Origin: an uncultured Oscillospiraceae bacterium
GTDB taxonomy: Bacteria > Bacillota > Clostridia > Oscillospirales > Oscillospiraceae
Direction: 5' to 3'
Length of the DNA: 5,285 nt
NCBI GenBank assembly: GCA_934662925.1
Contig: CAKUKL010000124.1
Coordinates: forward strand, 1-5,285
Shown: piece by piece, positions 4,960 to 5,285 of the stretch
How positions within the stretch are numbered: position 1 is the first letter of the stretch
Layout of the letters: every line of letters starts with the position of its first letter
Notes under the pieces: generated by a model
Databases searched by the model: none
What the model was told of the DNA's origin: nothing
The model's input: only the letters and a program-made list of their open reading frames with translations
Made by a program: the position numbers and the translations under genes

Positions 4960-5285
4960 ATGCAAACCGCACTTGCCATTCTCGGCTTTGTGACCGTCAT
5001 CGTCATGCTGGTCCTGATCATGACGAAGAAAGCCTCTCCTGCCGTGGCGCTCATCGCCGTCCCCTTTATCACGGGCATCATCGCCTGCTTCTTCATGAAG
5101 GTCGTTCCAGAGGGCGCGCCTGAGGGCGCCGAGGGCGTGGTGGACTTCTTCGCCAACCTCAAGTCCCTGGGCGGCATGATCGCCGGTAAATCCGGCATCG
5201 GCGCCGTAGCCGCCACCGGCGTCATGTTCATCTTCTCCATCCTGTTCTTCGGCATCCTTACCGACGCCGGCACCTTCCGCCCCAT
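4960..5285 (+). CDS. CitMHS-family citrate:H+ (metal-citrate) symporter, N-terminal part, cut by window edge
   Basis: The gene begins at the ATG at 4960, preceded by AGAGGAGG with seven bases of spacing, and is open to the window edge. It holds 108 codons of a family that is usually about 430-450 residues long. Visible hydrophobic segments lie at about 3-22, 27-46 and 80-103. The stretches LVLIMTKKASPAVALIAVPF and FIFSILFFGILTDAGTF resemble the start of CitM/CitH-type transporters, which move citrate complexed with a divalent metal together with protons across the cytoplasmic membrane. A glycine/glutamate-rich loop (about 49-60) separates helices 2 and 3. Control by the sigma54 promoter at 4872 and the upstream PAS activator suggests substrate-induced uptake. 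The precise substrate (citrate or another carboxylate, and which metal) cannot be decided from this fragment. Confidence 0.88.
   Translation, partial: MQTALAILGFVTVIVMLVLIMTKKASPAVALIAVPFITGIIACFFMKVVPEGAPEGAEGVVDFFANLKSLGGMIAGKSGIGAVAATGVMFIFSILFFGILTDAGTFRP

Noticed and set aside
4699..4965. An 88-codon minus-strand open frame in the gap before the transporter gene
   Set aside because: It runs through the terminator, the enhancer elements and the sigma54 promoter, has no domain and no plausible ribosome site.

Overview
The window looks like a piece of a GC-rich anaerobic Firmicutes (Clostridia) chromosome. An Oscillospiraceae-type gut bacterium (Flavonifractor/Oscillibacter-like) is my best guess. 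The reasons are the high GC content with strong GGAGG-type ribosome sites, an S-layer-homology (SLH) protein, a PAS-type sigma54 activator and consensus sigma70 promoters. The assignment is inferred from gene style, not from a marker gene.

The layout has two divergent halves. The left half (minus strand) reads from a 350-base divergent control region. It contains a secreted 620-residue protein with three SLH repeats fused to a domain closely resembling the Treponema pallidum 47-kDa lipoprotein antigen (Tp47). After a short gap with a strong hairpin comes an eight-helix ferric-reductase-like (MsrQ/YedZ-like) haem membrane protein. Its acidic, proline-rich extracytoplasmic tail runs off the left edge. 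Together they suggest an envelope-located redox or wall-associated module. The Tp47-like domain carries a DAVTRAT sequence that resembles the ApbE flavinylation motif, which makes a redox link worth testing.

The right half (plus strand) is a regulator-target pair. A complete 451-residue PAS/AAA+/Fis-type sigma54 enhancer-binding protein is followed by a 278-base regulatory gap and then the start of a CitMHS-family (citrate:H+ symporter) gene, cut by the right edge. The gap holds a near-perfect -24/-12 sigma54 promoter.

The least ordinary structure is a 16-bp element, TTCTA-N6-TGGAA, present four times. One copy lies just downstream of the regulator's own sigma70 promoter. Three lie between the regulator's stop codon and the sigma54 promoter, the first two exactly 21 bp apart. 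These look like the activator's binding sites for enhancer activation and negative autoregulation. The first downstream copy overlaps the regulator's stop codon, and the third forms the top of the regulator's intrinsic terminator hairpin.

The divergent control region (2976-3325) also holds a consensus sigma70 promoter for the SLH gene with phased A-tracts upstream. Within that gene's long leader sits a terminator-like hairpin followed by six T, suggesting attenuation.
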